Of a stretch of DNA of 64,000 nucleotides, positions 31,081 to 41,459 are shown in pieces. The position numbers and the translations under genes were made by a program. The notes below the pieces were generated by a model, which was given only the letters and a program-made list of their open reading frames with translations, searched no databases and was not told where the DNA came from. Source of the DNA: Ascarosepion bandense (taxonomy: Eukaryota > Mollusca > Cephalopoda > Sepiida > Sepiidae); assembly GCA_037127315.1 (NCBI GenBank), contig JBBBDQ010001156.1:350001-414000 (forward strand), given 5' to 3'. Position 1 is the stretch's first letter; the number at the start of each line of letters is the position of its first letter.

Positions 31081-31441
31081 CTAGCAGTATAGCTCGGCGT
31101 TGATCGGGTGTAATGAAAGCTTCAGAACTAATCCATGGACCTGGAGCTCAGACTCTTTGGACGTTGGCACGAAAGACTAAAAAGCAATAGTTGTTTCTAG
31201 TTAAAGCGAAACCGTAGACTGAAAGAAACATGAATGGATGTAAGTCAAATTTCGATTATCGATTTTCGAAATTTATCCGGGGTACCTTGACACAAAACCT
31301 AGCTAAGAACACTCGCAGACGCTTATAGTACAACTGTAAGTTTTCAAGAAAATCGGTTCAACCGTTTCGGAGTCTATAGGTAACGGATAAACACACAGAG
31401 ACACACACAGAGACAAAGTTCCATTTATAAATAAGTTTAGA
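31081..31441 (-). mobile_element. Helitron-like non-autonomous element, minus strand
   Basis: The minus-strand 5' end TCTAAACTTATTTATAAATG is at 31,441 and the 3' CTAG at 31,081 (complement of CTAGCAGTATAGCTCGGCGT). It shares AAACGGTTGAACCGATTTTC and GCGTCTGCGAGTGTTCTTAG with 22,456-23,177, but is half as long. Confidence 0.7.
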
Positions 31442-31537
31442 TATCAGGTTTTTCTGTAGGGAAGTCAATGCAGGAGACTCTCCTCACTTTCATTAACAGA
31501 AATGAGGTTCAACAGAACTAAACATATTTTTTCTATA

Positions 31538-31640
31538 TCTAAACTTATATAAAATATGGAATTTTGGCTGTGTGTGTGTCCGTAACCACACACAGACACC
31601 CACACACACAGACAAAGTTCCATTTATTAATAAGTTTAGA
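31538..31640. repeat. Head-to-head Helitron-like 5' ends
   Basis: TCTAAACTTATATAAAATAT runs inward from 31,538, and its relative TAATAAATGGAACTTTG runs inward from 31,640. They meet at GTCCGTAACCACACACAG, giving a ~100-bp imperfect palindrome of two 5' termini. Confidence 0.8.
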
Positions 31641-31744
31641 TGTTTCACACAATGTTAATATCAGAGATAACGGCTTGAAGTTGGGCAACCGTTGAGATTA
31701 ACTTTTCAACCTGCAAGGAAAGACATGTTCAACAAGATTTATTA

Positions 31745-32020
31745 TTAGCGGACGCAATCTTCACAATATAAGATATATAAAAGCGTTGATAGGAGACGCA
31801 GAGAGGAAAATACAGGAGCTCGCACAGAAAGTAGTAAGTTTGAAGAAACGACTAAGCATATATTGTAAGAAGGCAGAATTTTTCACACTGCTTGTTTTGC
31901 AGCCATATGTTATAGTTTCTCTGCGTGGGACAAATGTAAGTATGTCTATAAAATTCTGTGTGCATGATGGCATAACACGCTCTCTTAGAACAAAGAATGT
32001 TTGTCATTCGCGTTTCTGCC
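31745..32020 (+). pseudogene. RTE-like LINE RT fragment
   Basis: The frame from 31,786 reads GDAERKIQELAQKVVS followed by YCKKAEFF. This corresponds to ADTERKLHELLQKVAEES and the NCKKTEC block just after the YADD motif in the 23.3-kb copy. Decayed, about 90 codons. Confidence 0.65.
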
Positions 32021-32094
32021 AGTTATTCCCTTCCATCCGTGTATTAAAATAAAACGTACGCGTAAATCTCTTACTTTTACCAGATAAAAATACT

Positions 32095-32338
32095 AGCTTC
32101 TACAATATCAAAGCAGCTTGCTTTTCAAGGTGACATCCTTGCGCCATTTCTTGTCGTTGTTATTGAGAACTTCACTCGACAATCATCATCATTTACGTAT
32201 CAAACAAGACGCTCAAGTCGGTATCTTACAAAACGCTTGATAGATATTGACTATGCAGACACCCTAGCAATCACTGCAGACACATTTTTCAATTTAACAG
32301 TTCTCCTACATCATCTAAGAAATGCTACCAACGATGTG
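32095..32338 (+). pseudogene. Second LINE reverse-transcriptase fragment
   Basis: Conceptual translation, with frame corrections, shows GDILAPFLVVVIENFTRQSS, a RRSSR block and IDYADTLAITADTFFNLTVL. These are RT motifs B/C of a non-LTR RT (GDTLAPFLF / DYADDIAL type), with YADD changed to YADT. The family differs from the RTE-like (LFNLY) and RLE-LINE (YMDD) copies in this window. Its 3' edge abuts the type II SINE. Confidence 0.65.
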
Positions 32339-32339
32339 G

Positions 32340-32705
32340 CATTTAGTGACGGATGTGGTGCAGTAGATATCAACTCGGAAAGAGAAATCGGTGAGCCGAG
32401 TTCGGATTCCAGTTGAATATCCTGCATTCACTTAAGCACTGGTACCCTTCAGAAAGGTATTAATCTGTCCCTTCCCTCCAGTTATGGGTTAAATAACAGG
32501 GTAGGACTTGGGGACCCTGCCCTTAAAACAAATCCCAATTAATCTTGATACTCGAAAACAAAAAAGTATTACTAGACACAAAAAGAAAACTTATAAATAC
32601 AACAATTTATTGTTGAAAAAAAATAGGTATTACCAGCAATAATTAAATAAAATTTAGTTGGCAATAAATGACCTGTCGAGGTTGATATGTCATAAAAACA
32701 AAACA
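32340..32705 (+). mobile_element. Type II SINE, copy 2
   Basis: GCATTTAGTGACGGATGTGG carries the 5S-to-tRNA linker seen at 28,222-28,243. TGGTGCAGTAG, the B box GAGTTCGGATTCC and the type II tail through TAGGACTTGGGGACCCTGCC, TTGATACTCGAAAA and TTTAGTTGGCAATAAATGAC follow. Confidence 0.85.
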
Positions 32706-32786
32706 AAAATCTTGTTCATGAGTCATGTCACTTATGGATGTCTCAATTATTTTTATTTCACTTAGCTCTCTAAGCTTGTTCACAAC

Positions 32787-32890
32787 TGCTGTAGGAGGTA
32801 TTGAACTCAGAGCACTATGGCTGAAACCACTGGATCCAACCAATGCTTTTATCCAATGGTCTGCGTGTCCGTGAGAAACGTCGTAAATAT
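32787..32890 (+). repeat. 104-bp inverted-repeat arm (partner at 34,283-34,386)
   Basis: Starts TGCTGTAGGAGGTATTGAAC and ends GAGAAACGTCGTAAATAT. It is the exact complement of 34,283-34,386 by base comparison. Its last 13 bases and the following GGCCACAAAGATGACGACAA also match the right end of family A. Confidence 0.93.
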
Positions 32891-32930
32891 GGCCACAAAG
32901 ATGACGACAACAGTTCGAACAATGTAAATA
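32880..32930 (+). mobile_element. Solo family A end
   Basis: ACGTCGTAAATATGGCCACA and GACGACAACAGTTCGAACAA correspond to the family A right terminus at 57,385-57,427. Confidence 0.65.
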
Positions 32931-33590
32931 ATTACAATACTACAAAAATATGTTTAAATCTAGTTAAATATTGAAAATAATTATTAACGAAAATGATTTT
33001 AAGTGTATGTATATATTAATTGTCGGCTTTGTTACATATCTGGAACATAAGTGATCTGCCGCTTATTTTTAGTACACATTTGTATAAAGTTTCTAATAAA
33101 AAAAAACTGTTTAAATTACACTAATTGTTTAGTTACTGAAGAAAGATATTATTCCAGTTTGCATCACACTATTAGTGATATTATTGTTTCTATATCTTTT
33201 ATTATTTGGTGCTGCTAGTGCGGACATTCATGAGTCTCTTACCCCAACTATTAAGGTCCTGGGTCAAAATCTAAAGATCATGAGGGGGAAATTCTGTGTC
33301 ATAATATAGCTGGTCAGTGTAGGTTGTTGTTGAGCAATCAATCCGCGTAGCTCTATGATTAGGTGTCCAGACCAGCAAGTATCTCATGGATTTGATTTTC
33401 TCGTCAGCAGGTCCAGTAAAGAGCATTCTGCGTTTGCGTAAGATTGTAAACGTATCAGGATGGTTTCATTGAGATGTGATCTAGCTGGATGTTTTTTCGA
33501 AGAGATGTTAAGTGAAGTTCTGAGAATCCGATTGTAGCTTTAGAGTTTTAGATAATGTCTAAATGTTTTAGACAATGGCTAATTAGGGAG
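32931..33590. other. No feature recognised
   Basis: GCGTAGCTCTATGATTAGGT at 33,345 is weakly tRNA-like, but no B box follows at the right spacing. Confidence 0.45.
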
Positions 33591-33591
33591 T

Positions 33592-34062
33592 TGTGGTACA
33601 GTAGATATAGACACGGAACGACAAATCGGGGTGCCGAGTTCGAATTCCAGTTGAATTTCTTGCATTCACTTACGCACAAATACCCTTGGGCAAGGTATTA
33701 ATCCGTATCTTCCCTCCAGTTATGAGTTAAATAATAGAACAGATCGGGTTCTATATCCTTGGCTTGCAAAGAGTCTACCGCAGGAAGCAGTCACATCTCA
33801 CATAAGGCTTCTACTCGGCATAAATTGGGGATCAGTTTTATATTGTTATGAAGTTATATAATAATATAATACATCTATTCCCCCTCTACCTATGAGTCAA
33901 ATAATAGGACAGATTTGTTTCTGTAGCCATGGTTGGCAACCAGTCTACCGCAGAAAGCAATGGCAACCCACTGCGGGATAATCTTCTACCCAGTCAGTCA
34001 CGTCTCTTTCGAGACACGATCGCCCAAGCGTGTATCGCGTATGGCACTTAACTGACTGACTA
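33592..34062 (+). mobile_element. tRNA-type SINE (type I), rearranged
   Basis: It is complete from TTGTGGTACAGTAG and the B box GAGTTCGAATTCC to TCTACCGCAGGAAGCAG at about 33,790. It is interrupted by 33,795-33,875, then restarts from the CCCTCTACCTATGAGTCAAA region and runs to GTGTATCGCGTATGGCACTT. The interruption includes a reverse fragment of the 99-bp TTAA unit (TCAGTTTTATATTGTTATGA). The body is thus partly duplicated around the insertion. Confidence 0.88.
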
Positions 34063-34282
34063 GGTAGTGACTCAATCCATTAACACTGTCTCTACACTGG
34101 TTCGAAAGAATTTCCGCTTGAGGTTGTCTGTTAGATGTGATTTCGAAATTATTCCATTTTATTTAAGGGGCCCTAGACTTAACTGACTGAAAGTGCTTGA
34201 TATCAGTGTAGAGATAGTGCATTAATAGGCTTGGCAACAATATCTCTTTTATACAGCTTTCATAAAAAATGACAGACAACGT
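34063..34282. other. No feature recognised
   Basis: Spacer between SINE and inverted-repeat arm. Confidence 0.5.
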
Positions 34283-34386
34283 ATATTTACGACGTTTCTC
34301 ACGGACACGCAGACCATTGGATAAAAGCATTGGTTGGATCCAGTGGTTTCAGCCATAGTGCTCTGAGTTCAATACCTCCTACAGCA
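34283..34386 (-). repeat. 104-bp inverted-repeat arm (partner at 32,787-32,890)
   Basis: Exact reverse complement of 32,787-32,890. The spacer between arms is 1,392 bp and contains a type I SINE. Confidence 0.93.
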
Positions 34387-34800
34387 TGAATATTTTTATA
34401 TAATTTTTTATGTGCTCGTATAATTTTTTTTTTCTTTTGGAACTTAGATTATTTAAGAATTGTCCAAACGTTTGTTATTTCAGGCACTTTCGGTTATGCC
34501 TTTAGCCATTATCGATAATTAATTTTGTTTTGCTTATAAATAAACATGTAGAAAGTTTATGAATATAGAGTCTTATATAGGTTTAGTTTCGAACACGGTA
34601 AGCACATTGTTACCTTGTTCATAATTGATGTTATTATGTGTAGGATTTCTCTTTTTTTATTTTTCATCTTATTTTGCAAGTGGATGATGCTATTATGTAT
34701 ATATTAACAACGAGGATATGACGGTGAGGTCCTGGCATATCTCGATATGTGTTGAAATGAGATCGCATGGAACTGTTGCGGGAAAGATGTAAGGTAAATG
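34387..34800. other. No feature recognised
   Basis: Nothing was recognised in this stretch. Confidence 0.5.

Positions 34801-34882
<82 letters not shown>
34801..34882. repeat. (CA)n/(TA)n microsatellite
   Basis: CA run followed by a long TA run. The minus-strand ORFs across it are low-complexity translation. Confidence 0.97.
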
Positions 34883-34884
<2 letters not shown>

Positions 34885-35802
34885 TAATGGTTTTAATAAA
34901 ATAATTCTCAATGTAATACAACCAACAAAGCAATTAAATATATAATAATAAATTTACATATTGTCACTCGCCGATACAGTGCAGTACTGTTATTTAATAA
35001 CTTAGCAACCTAACATAGAAAAAAAGCACTGCTCTCTCTAAATATTTCTGGCAATTAATGAATGACAATAAAAATTATTTTATTACCTGGGACATCTTAG
35101 CAAAGGCCTAATAGAAAGAAAATAGATATAATTAATGCCTTACTTAAGAAATAGTTCTCTTATGATATTTAAATAACTCTAGCTAATTAAACAACAGAAA
35201 TGAATTGATGAATACATGTAGGTGTAAAAATAAATATCTACTTAAATATGTTAATCCAGATCCATTTTAATTTAGATTATTCTTAATACATATTAATTTC
35301 ATTTCAATTATTTGTTTTAAAATAGATTAATTTTTAATATAATATAAATACTGTATTTTAAAAGATCAAGTAATTTTCCCTCTTAGAAATTCTAACCGGA
35401 AGATATACCCTACTGATAGGACGTACATTCCAACAGATAATACCATTAATCAACAATTTCGCACTTACACACCAGATTCTTCGAGGGTCGAACGGTCAAA
35501 ACGAGAGACACATTAACTTAATTACCAATAACCCCAACCAACCCCCACGACAACAACGTGCCAAATATAAACAGAGAATGATTCCAAACCTTTATTTCTC
35601 CCGATGATGTGTTTGGGTTCCAAACACTGAAACAGCCATATGATTGTAGAGAAGAGGACATATATAGAAGAAATTATGTACATGTTCTAAAACATAATTT
35701 ATAATAAATATTCACAGCTCTATACACCATATATAGAGCACTGCTTTAAATTAATGTTTTGGACAGGAACATTTTTTTTTCTCTCCTCATTCTATAATCA
35801 CT

Positions 35803-35805
<3 letters not shown>
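34883..35805. other. Mostly unrecognised, AT-rich
   Basis: TCTCCCGATGATGTGTTTGG at 35,598 and CCAAACACTGAAACAG are of a style seen in 3' UTRs of GIY-YIG-encoding retroelements, but no coding part is visible. I do not call an element. Confidence 0.4.

Positions 35806-35856
<51 letters not shown>
35806..35856. repeat. (TA)n microsatellite
   Basis: Pure TA run. Confidence 0.97.
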
Positions 35857-35859
<3 letters not shown>

Positions 35860-35950
35860 CATTCAGCAATAAATTAAAACACTCTCAGCTATTGGGCGTG
35901 TATAATGATAATAATAATATACACGCTAAAAAGTCTGCCTCATTCTACTG

Positions 35951-36095
35951 AGCGGCCGTAACTCAGAGGTAGAATCGCCGACTGACGCCAATTCGGTCGG
36001 GTTTCAATCCTGGGTAAAAGGTAATCTGCTGTCTAACCGTACTGATGAGCTGTGATACAGCGAAACAGATCTGTCTGTGGATGAATGTATATATA
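35951..36095 (+). mobile_element. tRNA-derived SINE-2, copy 2
   Basis: The head GCGGCCGTAACTCAGAGGTA gives an A-box-like word and GGGTTTCAATCCTGG a B box about 35 bp later, as in a tRNA. ACTGATGAGCTGTGATACAG, CGAAACAGA and GTGGATGAATG follow, and then a TA-rich tail. It matches the minus-strand copy at 1,741. Confidence 0.75.
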
Positions 36096-36600
36096 TACAA
36101 TACTTTGTTTGAACATCATGGCTGGTGATCTGCTATAATCTATATGAGAGTAGTCGGAAGGGTTTCCCGATACAACCAGTAAAATGGTACGCCTCTCGCC
36201 AACCCCCTTGTGTTAAGCGTCCATCTGCACCTCAGAGGTCAATTCCTTTAACATTGGACAGAAGAACCTCTGAGAGGAGGGAAGAGGTAAACTCAGCATT
36301 CCTTTTGAAAAAGAATTGACAAGCAATGTTCGATTTTGCCTTGAAAGTCTCCATGGAACAGAATTACAGCCGAAATTTTGTGACCACAGCGTTGCAAAAT
36401 GTACTAACAGAATAAATGATGAATGAATGGTAAGTAATGATCTTATATAAAACTAAGAATTCGGAAGTGAAAATATGTTAATAGAGAAATGCTGAATAAA
36501 ACATTAAGTTGATAAGAAACTGACTTTAACACCTTCGTTATAACATCTAGAAATTGATTTTAATTAACTATCAATCTACATATTTAAAAAAAAACAGTAT
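36096..36600. other. No feature recognised
   Basis: The 64-residue ORF at 36,125-36,319 has no recognisable domain. The local composition is richer in G+C than the flanks. It may be a further part of the SINE-2 family or unique DNA. Confidence 0.4.
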
Positions 36601-36624
36601 ATAATTATCTATTTACTATTAATC

Positions 36625-36628
36625 TTCA

Positions 36629-36682
<54 letters not shown>

Positions 36683-36731
36683 GCAATTTCATTTTATTTT
36701 TGTCTCTCCCTCTCTATATATAGGTATTTTA

Positions 36732-36769
<38 letters not shown>

Positions 36770-36791
36770 TTATCTATTTCTGTACATCCGA

Positions 36792-36838
<47 letters not shown>

Positions 36839-36850
36839 GTAGTCTGTCTA

Positions 36851-36901
<51 letters not shown>

Positions 36902-37034
36902 TAATTTCATCTTATTTTCGTCTTTCCCTCTCTATATATAGGTGTTTTAAAATATATTTCTCTCTCTCTCTCTTTCTCACTCTCACTCTATCTATTTATC
37001 TCTGTACATCCGAATCTATCGATCGGTCCTAATT

Positions 37035-37102
<68 letters not shown>

Positions 37103-37105
37103 AGA
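36625..37105. repeat. (TCTA)n arrays with a duplicated ~270-bp module
   Basis: Four long TCTA runs are separated by two copies of a module with CAT(C/T)TTATTTT(T/C)GTCT, CCCTCTCTATATATAGGT, a (CT)n run and TCTGTACATCCGAATCTATC. The module copies are at about 36,680-36,800 and 36,900-37,025. Confidence 0.95.
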
Positions 37106-37565
37106 TTGTTCACCTCTTGAGCGATCCGTCTTGTTTTCAAAAAGGAAAAGTTCATTTTTAGCCGGATTATTCACTAAATTAGATCTAGCTCTCTAAAACC
37201 GCCGCAAACAAATTGACAGTGCGACACGTCTGCAGCAAGTGATATGTCAACAATGGCAACTCAGGCTTAAAGCGCTCAAGTAAAGTAATGAAAACGTTTA
37301 ATCTTGTCTAGTTTTAAAAAACAACGTTAAAAAAAAATTGTCAGAGTCTACACAACTGAAATTCTTATGACGTATCTGTTTGCTTCTTCATATTGGCTCA
37401 CAGGGAGAACATTGAACAGATTTGAACGGATGCCCAGAGTAGGATCCTAACTCTTCTATTTCAAATTTCTTTTTCAGATTGCCCTGTAAAAGAGCAAGTT
37501 AAGAATCTAAAAAAATTGTTAGTCTTTAGGCAAAATTACAGAAGAATATCTGAACAGACAGAAAG
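37106..37565. other. No feature recognised
   Basis: Nothing was recognised in this stretch. Confidence 0.5.
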
Positions 37566-37567
37566 AC

Positions 37568-37626
<59 letters not shown>

Positions 37627-37664
37627 TGAACAAACTGGAATAGACAGTTATAAACAGACGGGGT

Positions 37665-37725
<61 letters not shown>

Positions 37726-37764
37726 TTGAAAAAACTGGAAGAGACAGTTATGAACAGCCGGGGA

Positions 37765-37825
<61 letters not shown>

Positions 37826-37826
37826 A
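37568..37826. repeat. (TAGA)n arrays with repeated spacer
   Basis: Three TAGA runs are separated by two related spacers (GAACAAACTGGAATAGACAG and GAAAAAACTGGAAGAGACAG, each ending CAG.CGGGG). The period is about 110 bp. The [12 protein letters not shown] ORFs are translation of the array. Confidence 0.95.
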
Positions 37827-38495
37827 ACTCACCCATCTGCGATTCTCTGTATCCAGATGCTCAGTTATCCAAACGACGCTTGCTAACTAACAATTCTCTG
37901 AATCCTCCTATATACATACTACAATGTCAGCATCTTATCAAGTGTCACTTCCTCCCGAAATCTTTCATTTGTCTATTTATTTAATTTATTTGTTTTTTAA
38001 TTCTTTTCACAATGTGCAATTGCTTTGAACATTCCAATACAACCAGATTCATCAATCTCTGATAAAGTAATTTAAAGCCAGGTTTTAGGTGTTCTGATTA
38101 TAGCCTTGACTGATTGTACCAAAATGCAATAGACCCAATATAGATATAAATTTAAGAAGAATTATATGCTAAATAAAATCATCCGCTGAAACAACCAATT
38201 TCAAGCGCAGAATTTGCCCTCGAATGACGACCAACAGAGAAAGATATCAGTACTTTTCAGATGAACACAGACGAGACGGCTTCTAGATGATACTGGTCGA
38301 ATGAAAGCAGAACAAATTGATCTTAAATCTGTGTCATTCGGAAATAGAAACAATGAAGCTTTTGCCTGTTTCATTATCTGACAGTTGATGAAGACACATT
38401 TAAAAATTTAACTTGTCTTCGATTCCCTATCGCTAATTAATTGATCACCTTAATATCTACTCGGTAGCCTTACCCGTCTGTCACCCTCCCTCTGA
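37827..38495. other. No feature recognised
   Basis: Nothing was recognised in this stretch. Confidence 0.5.
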
Positions 38496-38499
38496 CATT

Positions 38500-38756
38500 T
38501 CCTAAATATAGCCACTCTTTCTCATCTTTTTTCCTATGTAACCACCTAACCACTCTTTCTTATCACTTTCCCCTATGTAACCCCCTAACCACTCTTTCTC
38601 ATCACTTTCCTCTATGTAACCCCCTAACCACTCTTTCTCATCACTTTCCCCTATATAACCCCCTAACCACTCTTTCTCATCACTTTCCCCTATGTAACTC
38701 CCTGCGCAACAGTGGCAGTGAAATGCCTTGCTTGGGGTGAAATGGTTAAAATAATA
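38500..38756 (+). mobile_element. Jockey/CR1-like LINE 3' tail with 39-bp tandem repeat
   Basis: The end CTGCGCAACAGTGGCAGTGA, ATGCCTTGCTTGGGGTGAAA is the LINE 3' tail. Upstream, a 39-bp unit (CCACTCTTTCTCATCACTTT plus CCCCTATGTAACCCCCTAA) is repeated about five times at 38,512-38,700. It is an expansion of 3'-UTR sequence. The minus-strand ORF GYIGESDEKEWLG x5 is a by-product. Confidence 0.85.
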
Positions 38757-39148
38757 CACTAACAAGTGATAAGTGTATGTACAAAATTGTTAAAATATAT
38801 ATCTATATAGTTTTTTTTTTTTTTAGCAACAAAAATATAATAGATATAATAGTTAATTAATAATGCTGATCTTAATTTTATAAAATTCTAATACCAATGC
38901 CCACCAAGATTAATTTTAAGTCTTCCCACATATTCTCCAAAGTAAAAGTTGCTTTACTCTGATTGGTCCACATTGTACATACAATAATGCCTCCCTGATG
39001 AAAGAGGTCTTGCTTGTTCTTAACCTTTTAAAGCCATTCATTTCGAAATAACAACATCACTTGAAAAGACACAAAAAGTGTCGAAACAAAATAGCTACTT
39101 TTGTAGTGATATTATAACATATCAATGTTATAATTTATTAATAAATAT

Positions 39149-39150
<2 letters not shown>
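38757..39150. other. No feature recognised
   Basis: T-run at 38,812 and AT-rich spacer. Confidence 0.5.
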
Positions 39151-39183
<33 letters not shown>

Positions 39184-39274
39184 AGTATGGGTGGAATAAT
39201 ATTCCCCATCCAAAGAAACACTATTTTTAAAAAAGTGCTCAATACAAAGTAGAGCTAATAATAATAATAATAAT

Positions 39275-39318
<44 letters not shown>
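39151..39318. repeat. TA and AAT/TA microsatellites with family-B-like scrap
   Basis: There is a TA run at 39,152-39,181 and an (AAT)n then (TA)n run at 39,256-39,318. AAAGTGCTCAATACAAAGTA between them matches a word in family B at 49,900. Confidence 0.85.
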
Positions 39319-39321
<3 letters not shown>

Positions 39322-39830
39322 CGGATATATCGACGAATCCGGTAATAGCTTTAAATTTTGCTTCAATAATCACAAACTAAATATACGACAAAAAAAATGT
39401 ATACTCTCCAATTGCAGCCCATTTTAATCAACCTGATCATACTTTAGAAAATTGCAAATGTTTACTAATAGACTCCAGTTTTAGTTCTACATGCACACGC
39501 AGAAAGAAATAAAAACACTGGATTTTAAAATTAAATACAAACAAGCTAGGATTAAATAGGGACTTAGGTGTGTTGAATCTTTACAAATATTTCAATAGCT
39601 AAAAACTTTTTCAGATATTTCAAGAAATTTTTATCTAAAACAAACAGATTTTCTCTACGGACGTGCCGCATGTTGTGAACAAACACACCACGTGATGTAA
39701 ACACAAAAAATATTCGGACGCTATCGTGAAATACGTTTCTAATTCAAATTTAAAAATCACTCGTTTCTGATGAAGGACCGAGGGCGGTCTGAAATATAAA
39801 ATACAATAATAAAAATAAACAAATACTGTC
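39319..39830 (+). pseudogene. GIY-YIG endonuclease remnant (Penelope-like element)
   Basis: The translation, allowing frameshifts, reads IDESGNSFKFCFNNHKLNIRQ then an NCSPF-like block, FNQPDHTLENCKCLLIDSSF and KTLDFKIKYKQARI. It corresponds to the C-terminal half of a GIY-YIG domain (Y-I-G/D-E-x-G-N-S-F-R-x-R-x-N-N-H) as found in Penelope-like retroelements. The 3' UTR has CTGATGAAGGACCGAGG. The element is 5'-truncated at a TA microsatellite and lacks RT. Related scrap at 62,757. Confidence 0.6.
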
Positions 39831-39879
39831 CCAAAAAAAAGTACATTTTTAAATTCAAAACTTTTTATTAATATTCTTT

Positions 39880-39915
<36 letters not shown>

Positions 39916-39932
39916 ATCGTGATGTATACATC

Positions 39933-39990
<58 letters not shown>
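39880..39990. repeat. (TA)n and (GATA)n microsatellites
   Basis: TA run at 39,881-39,910 and GATA run at 39,931-39,989. Confidence 0.97.
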
Positions 39991-40059
39991 ATACATCACT
40001 ATCTAATATGCGCAAATGATATATATGTGTCGTCGTCTATTACGTTTTTTTCTTCTTCC

Positions 40060-40310
40060 TTCACGAGCTCGTTAATAACGGCAAACGATGCAAACTGCAA
40101 AGAGGAACGATCGTTTTATTTACTTCTTTATGAGAATATACAAGAGGGACAATCGACAAGTTTATCTTCATACCCTGCCTGGTGACAAACGCTGCTGGTG
40201 GCGCCAGGGGGGGGGGGCGGTACCGCCATAGCCACCGAAACCGTGACATCACCCCTGGTCGGCGGCTGAGGAAGACAGGGTATTGCATGTGCTAACATAC
40301 GATGTATGTC

Positions 40311-40312
<2 letters not shown>
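40060..40312 (-). pseudogene. Mariner-like fragment with G-run
   Basis: The complement matches 61,680-61,805, inside the mariner-like element: GCCGCCGACCAGGG, GGTTTCGGTGGCTATGGCGG, TGGCGCCACCAGCAGCGTTT and GGCAGGGTATGAAGA. In one minus frame the end reads RQGMKINLSI, like the GVKIN block of mariner transposases. A run of 10 G at 40,207 interrupts it. Assignment rests on shared sequence. Confidence 0.5.

Positions 40313-40348
<36 letters not shown>
40313..40348. repeat. (TA)n microsatellite
   Basis: It adjoins the mariner-like right end TAGGGTGTTGCATAAAAATC, consistent with TA target sites. Confidence 0.95.
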
Positions 40349-40351
<3 letters not shown>

Positions 40352-40930
40352 GTTGCATAAAAATCCGACACTTGACAAAATGAAAACAAAATAGGCAATA
40401 AAGATAAAAGTTGTATATGCAGAGATGCGACAATTTATCTAGCAACATTTAGTAAAACATTTAGTAATACATTTTACATTATTTTCCAAAGAAACTGCCG
40501 CCGCCGGCGACGACCATCTCAAGGCGGGCTCGAAAGGTGTCACACTCTCTGGCGCAATGACCTTGTCCACAGCGGCGAACGCCTCCACGATGGTAGCTTT
40601 CAGTGAGTTGACCGGGTTGTGGGTGTACTTGTTGGTCTTGGCCTCGGTCACGCACCCAGATGAAATAGTCAAGGGGGTTGCACTCGAGTGAGGAGGGCAG
40701 CCACAATTCCGGCGACCAATGGTCAGGAACATTGTTAAGCAGCCACGCCTGGGTCGTCTTGACCTTCTGTACAGGAGCAGAGTCATGCTGGAAGACGTAG
40801 GGCATCCAGAGGCGATTTCGTCCATCCAGAGCTTTACCACGCTCCTCAGCACCTCCTGGTAGATCTGTTGCCCTGTTTCTGCTGAAAGACCCAATGTCTG
40901 GCAAAGAACTCTACACCATGTCAAGCAAGC
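40349..40930 (-). pseudogene. Mariner-like transposase, C-terminal half
   Basis: Minus-strand frames give YVFQHDSAPVQKVKTTQAWL (FQxDxAPxHxxxxTQxWL, the second catalytic Asp block), DHWSPELWLPSSLECNPLDY (WPPSSPDxNPLDY, the third catalytic position now in an altered context) and, in another frame, NSLKATIVEAFAAVDK. Two frames must be joined across a frameshift near 40,650. 3' UTR to TAGGGTGTTGCATAAAAATC at 40,348. The N-terminal DNA-binding half is missing because RTE-like sequence starts near 40,960. Confidence 0.8.
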
Positions 40931-40959
40931 AGGAGAACACAGTCATGGCGGTCAGACAA

Positions 40960-41455
40960 TTTCTGGGACCACATCTAGGTAGGTAACTCCTCAGATTGCA
41001 CCTCCTTGACTACTGAGTGTGAGGCGCAATTGAACGAGTGACCAACAAATGCCTTTGTTACATCTGTCTGTCTTTCCTTCTATCTGGCCAGTCAGTGTCA
41101 GGTTCTTCAGGCTTTCCTTCTTCATTGCGTGTCCCACGAACTGCAGTTGTCTCTTTCTGATGCTCAGTATTAATTTCCTTTTCGTTGCCATTCTTTCCAA
41201 CACCTCATCGCTGCTTGCATGCTCGGTCCACGATATCCGCAGCATCCTTCTGTAGAACTACATTTCCGCTGCTTCCAGTTTTGTCCTCATTTTCGATGAT
41301 ATTGTCCAGCATTCACTGCCGTATTGAAGAACTGATATCACATAGCAATCCAGCACTCTTTTCTTTGTTTCTAGTAAAATTTCCCTGTGTATTAGTACTT
41401 TACTCAGCTTCTGGAACGCATCCTTTGCCATGCCAATTCGTCTTCGGATCTCTGT
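40960..41455 (-). pseudogene. RTE-like LINE fragment
   Basis: The minus-strand ORF 40,991-41,245 reads MLRISWTEHASSDEVLERMA and LQFVGHAMKKESLKNLTLTG. Upstream frames add the LQYGSECWT block. This matches the 23.3-kb copy C-terminal to RT. Truncated at both ends. Confidence 0.82.
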
Positions 41456-41459
41456 GTCG

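Noticed and set aside
35951..36020. Functional tRNA gene
   Set aside because: Promoter boxes are present, but the acceptor stem does not pair convincingly and the element is repeated with the same downstream body at 1,741.
37536..37836. [14 protein letters not shown] membrane protein
   Set aside because: Direct translation of (TAGA)n on the other strand.
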